64,000 nt of DNA from an uncultured Myxococcales bacterium (GTDB lineage Bacteria > Myxococcota > Myxococcia > Myxococcales > Myxococcaceae): contig CALJKW010000042.1 in assembly GCA_937980205.1 (NCBI GenBank), forward strand, positions 1-64,000, read 5' to 3'. Shown one piece after another: positions 63,194 through 64,000 of the stretch (the stretch's first letter is position 1; each line of letters begins with the position of its first letter). Below the pieces are notes generated by a model. The model saw only the letters and a list, made by a program, of their open reading frames with translations, was not told where the DNA came from and did no database searches. The translations under genes and the position numbers were made by a program.

Positions 63194-64000
63194 ATGATGC
63201 GGTGTGAAGGCCGACGCAGCGGCAGCTCAACCTGGCGTACCGCTCTCATCACGCTGCTCGTGGCGGGAGGTTGTCGCCCCCCCACCGACATCGCGGTAGT
63301 CGGCCCCGCCGGGGGCTCGGCAACGTTCAAGGCCGCCGAAGGCGAGCTCACCCTCGATGTACCTGCAGGTGGCCTGGCAGAACCGACCGAGGTCAGCATC
63401 AAGGCTAAAGGCCCGGCGATCATCGGCAACGTCGTGGAGCTCGGACCCGATGGGCTGCGCTTCGATGAGCCGGTGAAGCTGCGAGCGCGGGTGAAATTGA
63501 GCCCGGCTGTCGAAGAGGCGCTCGGCTCGCGGTTGACCTGGGCGCGTCGTGTGGACGGGCGCTGGGAAACGCTCGAAAGCTCGGCGACCCTGAACGCCGA
63601 AGAGCTCGAGCTGACGGCAAAGACGTCGCACTTCTCGACCTACGCGCTCATCACCGAGTGTCGAGCGAGCGGCACGGGAAACACATTCCCGGTTCCATGC
63701 CCGGCGCTTGGCGACCTGATCGTTTCGACCGCCACCGCCGTCACCCTCGACGCTCGCGCGGGCGCCGCAGGCGTTGTCGTGCGCCTTCAGAAAGCGACCG
63801 GTTCGACGCAGCTCACCGTGTCGGGTCTCACTTCGGGTCAAACGTACTTCGTGTACGTCGACGGGTTCGCGACGCCTTTGCCGCGCGTTGCGAGCTCTTC
63901 CGGAGAAATCACGTTCCCTCAGGACCTGACCACCGACCACGTGGTGGTGCTGCAGAAGCAAGCGGGTGGAATGGCGCTGAGCTCGGCGACTTGCGCGCAG
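63194..64000 (+). CDS. ZU5-like lipoprotein, 3' end beyond the window
   Basis: Reads open from ATG 63194 to the window end (269 codons seen), so the gene is truncated here by the window. GGGGGAGG lies 6 nt upstream as a strong RBS. The signal ends LLVAGGC (lipobox). The following region (VVGPAGGSATFKAAEGELTL, DVPAGGLAEPTEVSIKAK) is a ZU5-like start, and later parts resemble carboxypeptidase-regulatory segments. It is similar in design to the lipoprotein at 29507-30472. A promoter is predicted at 63123-63151. Confidence 0.85.
   Translation, partial: MMRCEGRRSGSSTWRTALITLLVAGGCRPPTDIAVVGPAGGSATFKAAEGELTLDVPAGGLAEPTEVSIKAKGPAIIGNVVELGPDGLRFDEPVKLRARVKLSPAVEEALGSRLTWARRVDGRWETLESSATLNAEELELTAKTSHFSTYALITECRASGTGNTFPVPCPALGDLIVSTATAVTLDARAGAAGVVVRLQKATGSTQLTVSGLTSGQTYFVYVDGFATPLPRVASSSGEITFPQDLTTDHVVVLQKQAGGMALSSATCAQ

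Overview
The window is high-GC, densely coded bacterial chromosome that looks like Myxococcota (myxobacteria, probably Cystobacterineae-like). The evidence is a MYXO-CTERM-type tail on a secreted protease (Cys-rich patch, hydrophobic stretch, RRRR), a MopE-type metal-binding motif, many Asp-Ala-Gly and Gly-rich lipoproteins, an FHA-domain sigma-54 activator, a PrkA kinase, a kinase-like membrane protein, and the TCA-enzyme set. I see no insertion sequence, integrase, prophage, CRISPR array or rRNA operon. Intergenic gaps are short and stop/start overlaps (ATGA, GTGA, TGATG) are common.

Layout. 1-2.7 kb (minus): gltX, a CPBP membrane protease, a small secreted protein and tRNA-Gln in one run, followed by two copies of a hairpin repeat. 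2.8-8.5 kb (plus): a coupled run of a secreted protein, two matrixin metalloproteases, a TonB-dependent receptor carrying an extra HExxH domain at its N-terminus, and a HmuY-family lipoprotein. 8.6-17 kb: a repeat-rich lipoprotein, dihydropyrimidinase, a beta-ureidopropionase-like nitrilase, a lipase-like hydrolase, a lipoprotein and glnS. 17-25 kb: envelope genes (AMIN/coiled-coil protein, lysyl oxidase-type lipoprotein, LptD, Ig-like lipoprotein). 25-30.5 kb: a TetR regulator with a likely operator, enoyl-CoA hydratase, M23 peptidase and lipoproteins. 30.5-41 kb: FHA/sigma-54 activator, icd, mdh, small membrane proteins, an acyl-CoA ligase, gltA, a TVP38 protein and a PspC protein. 41-46.8 kb: ftsB, two diguanylate cyclases, a PhnD-like lipoprotein and a methyltransferase in one run. 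46.8-56.6 kb: a HAD nucleotidase (minus), then a pseudokinase, response regulator, two hydrolases, an M16 peptidase pair and a pseudouridine synthase. 56.6-64 kb: a decayed gene fragment, lipoproteins, an AsmA-like protein, membrane proteins, prkA, and a lipoprotein running off the end.

The most unusual points are: (1) the metalloprotease/TonB-receptor/HmuY locus, which resembles a protease-assisted heme-capture system and includes a receptor-protease fusion; (2) two lipoprotein genes in which a palindromic repeat lies in frame between a coupled start codon and the signal peptide, one of them exactly 90 nt; (3) a dispersed family of four long intergenic inverted repeats, each just after a stop codon; and (4) a bacterial lysyl oxidase with the copper-binding and cofactor residues at near-human spacing.
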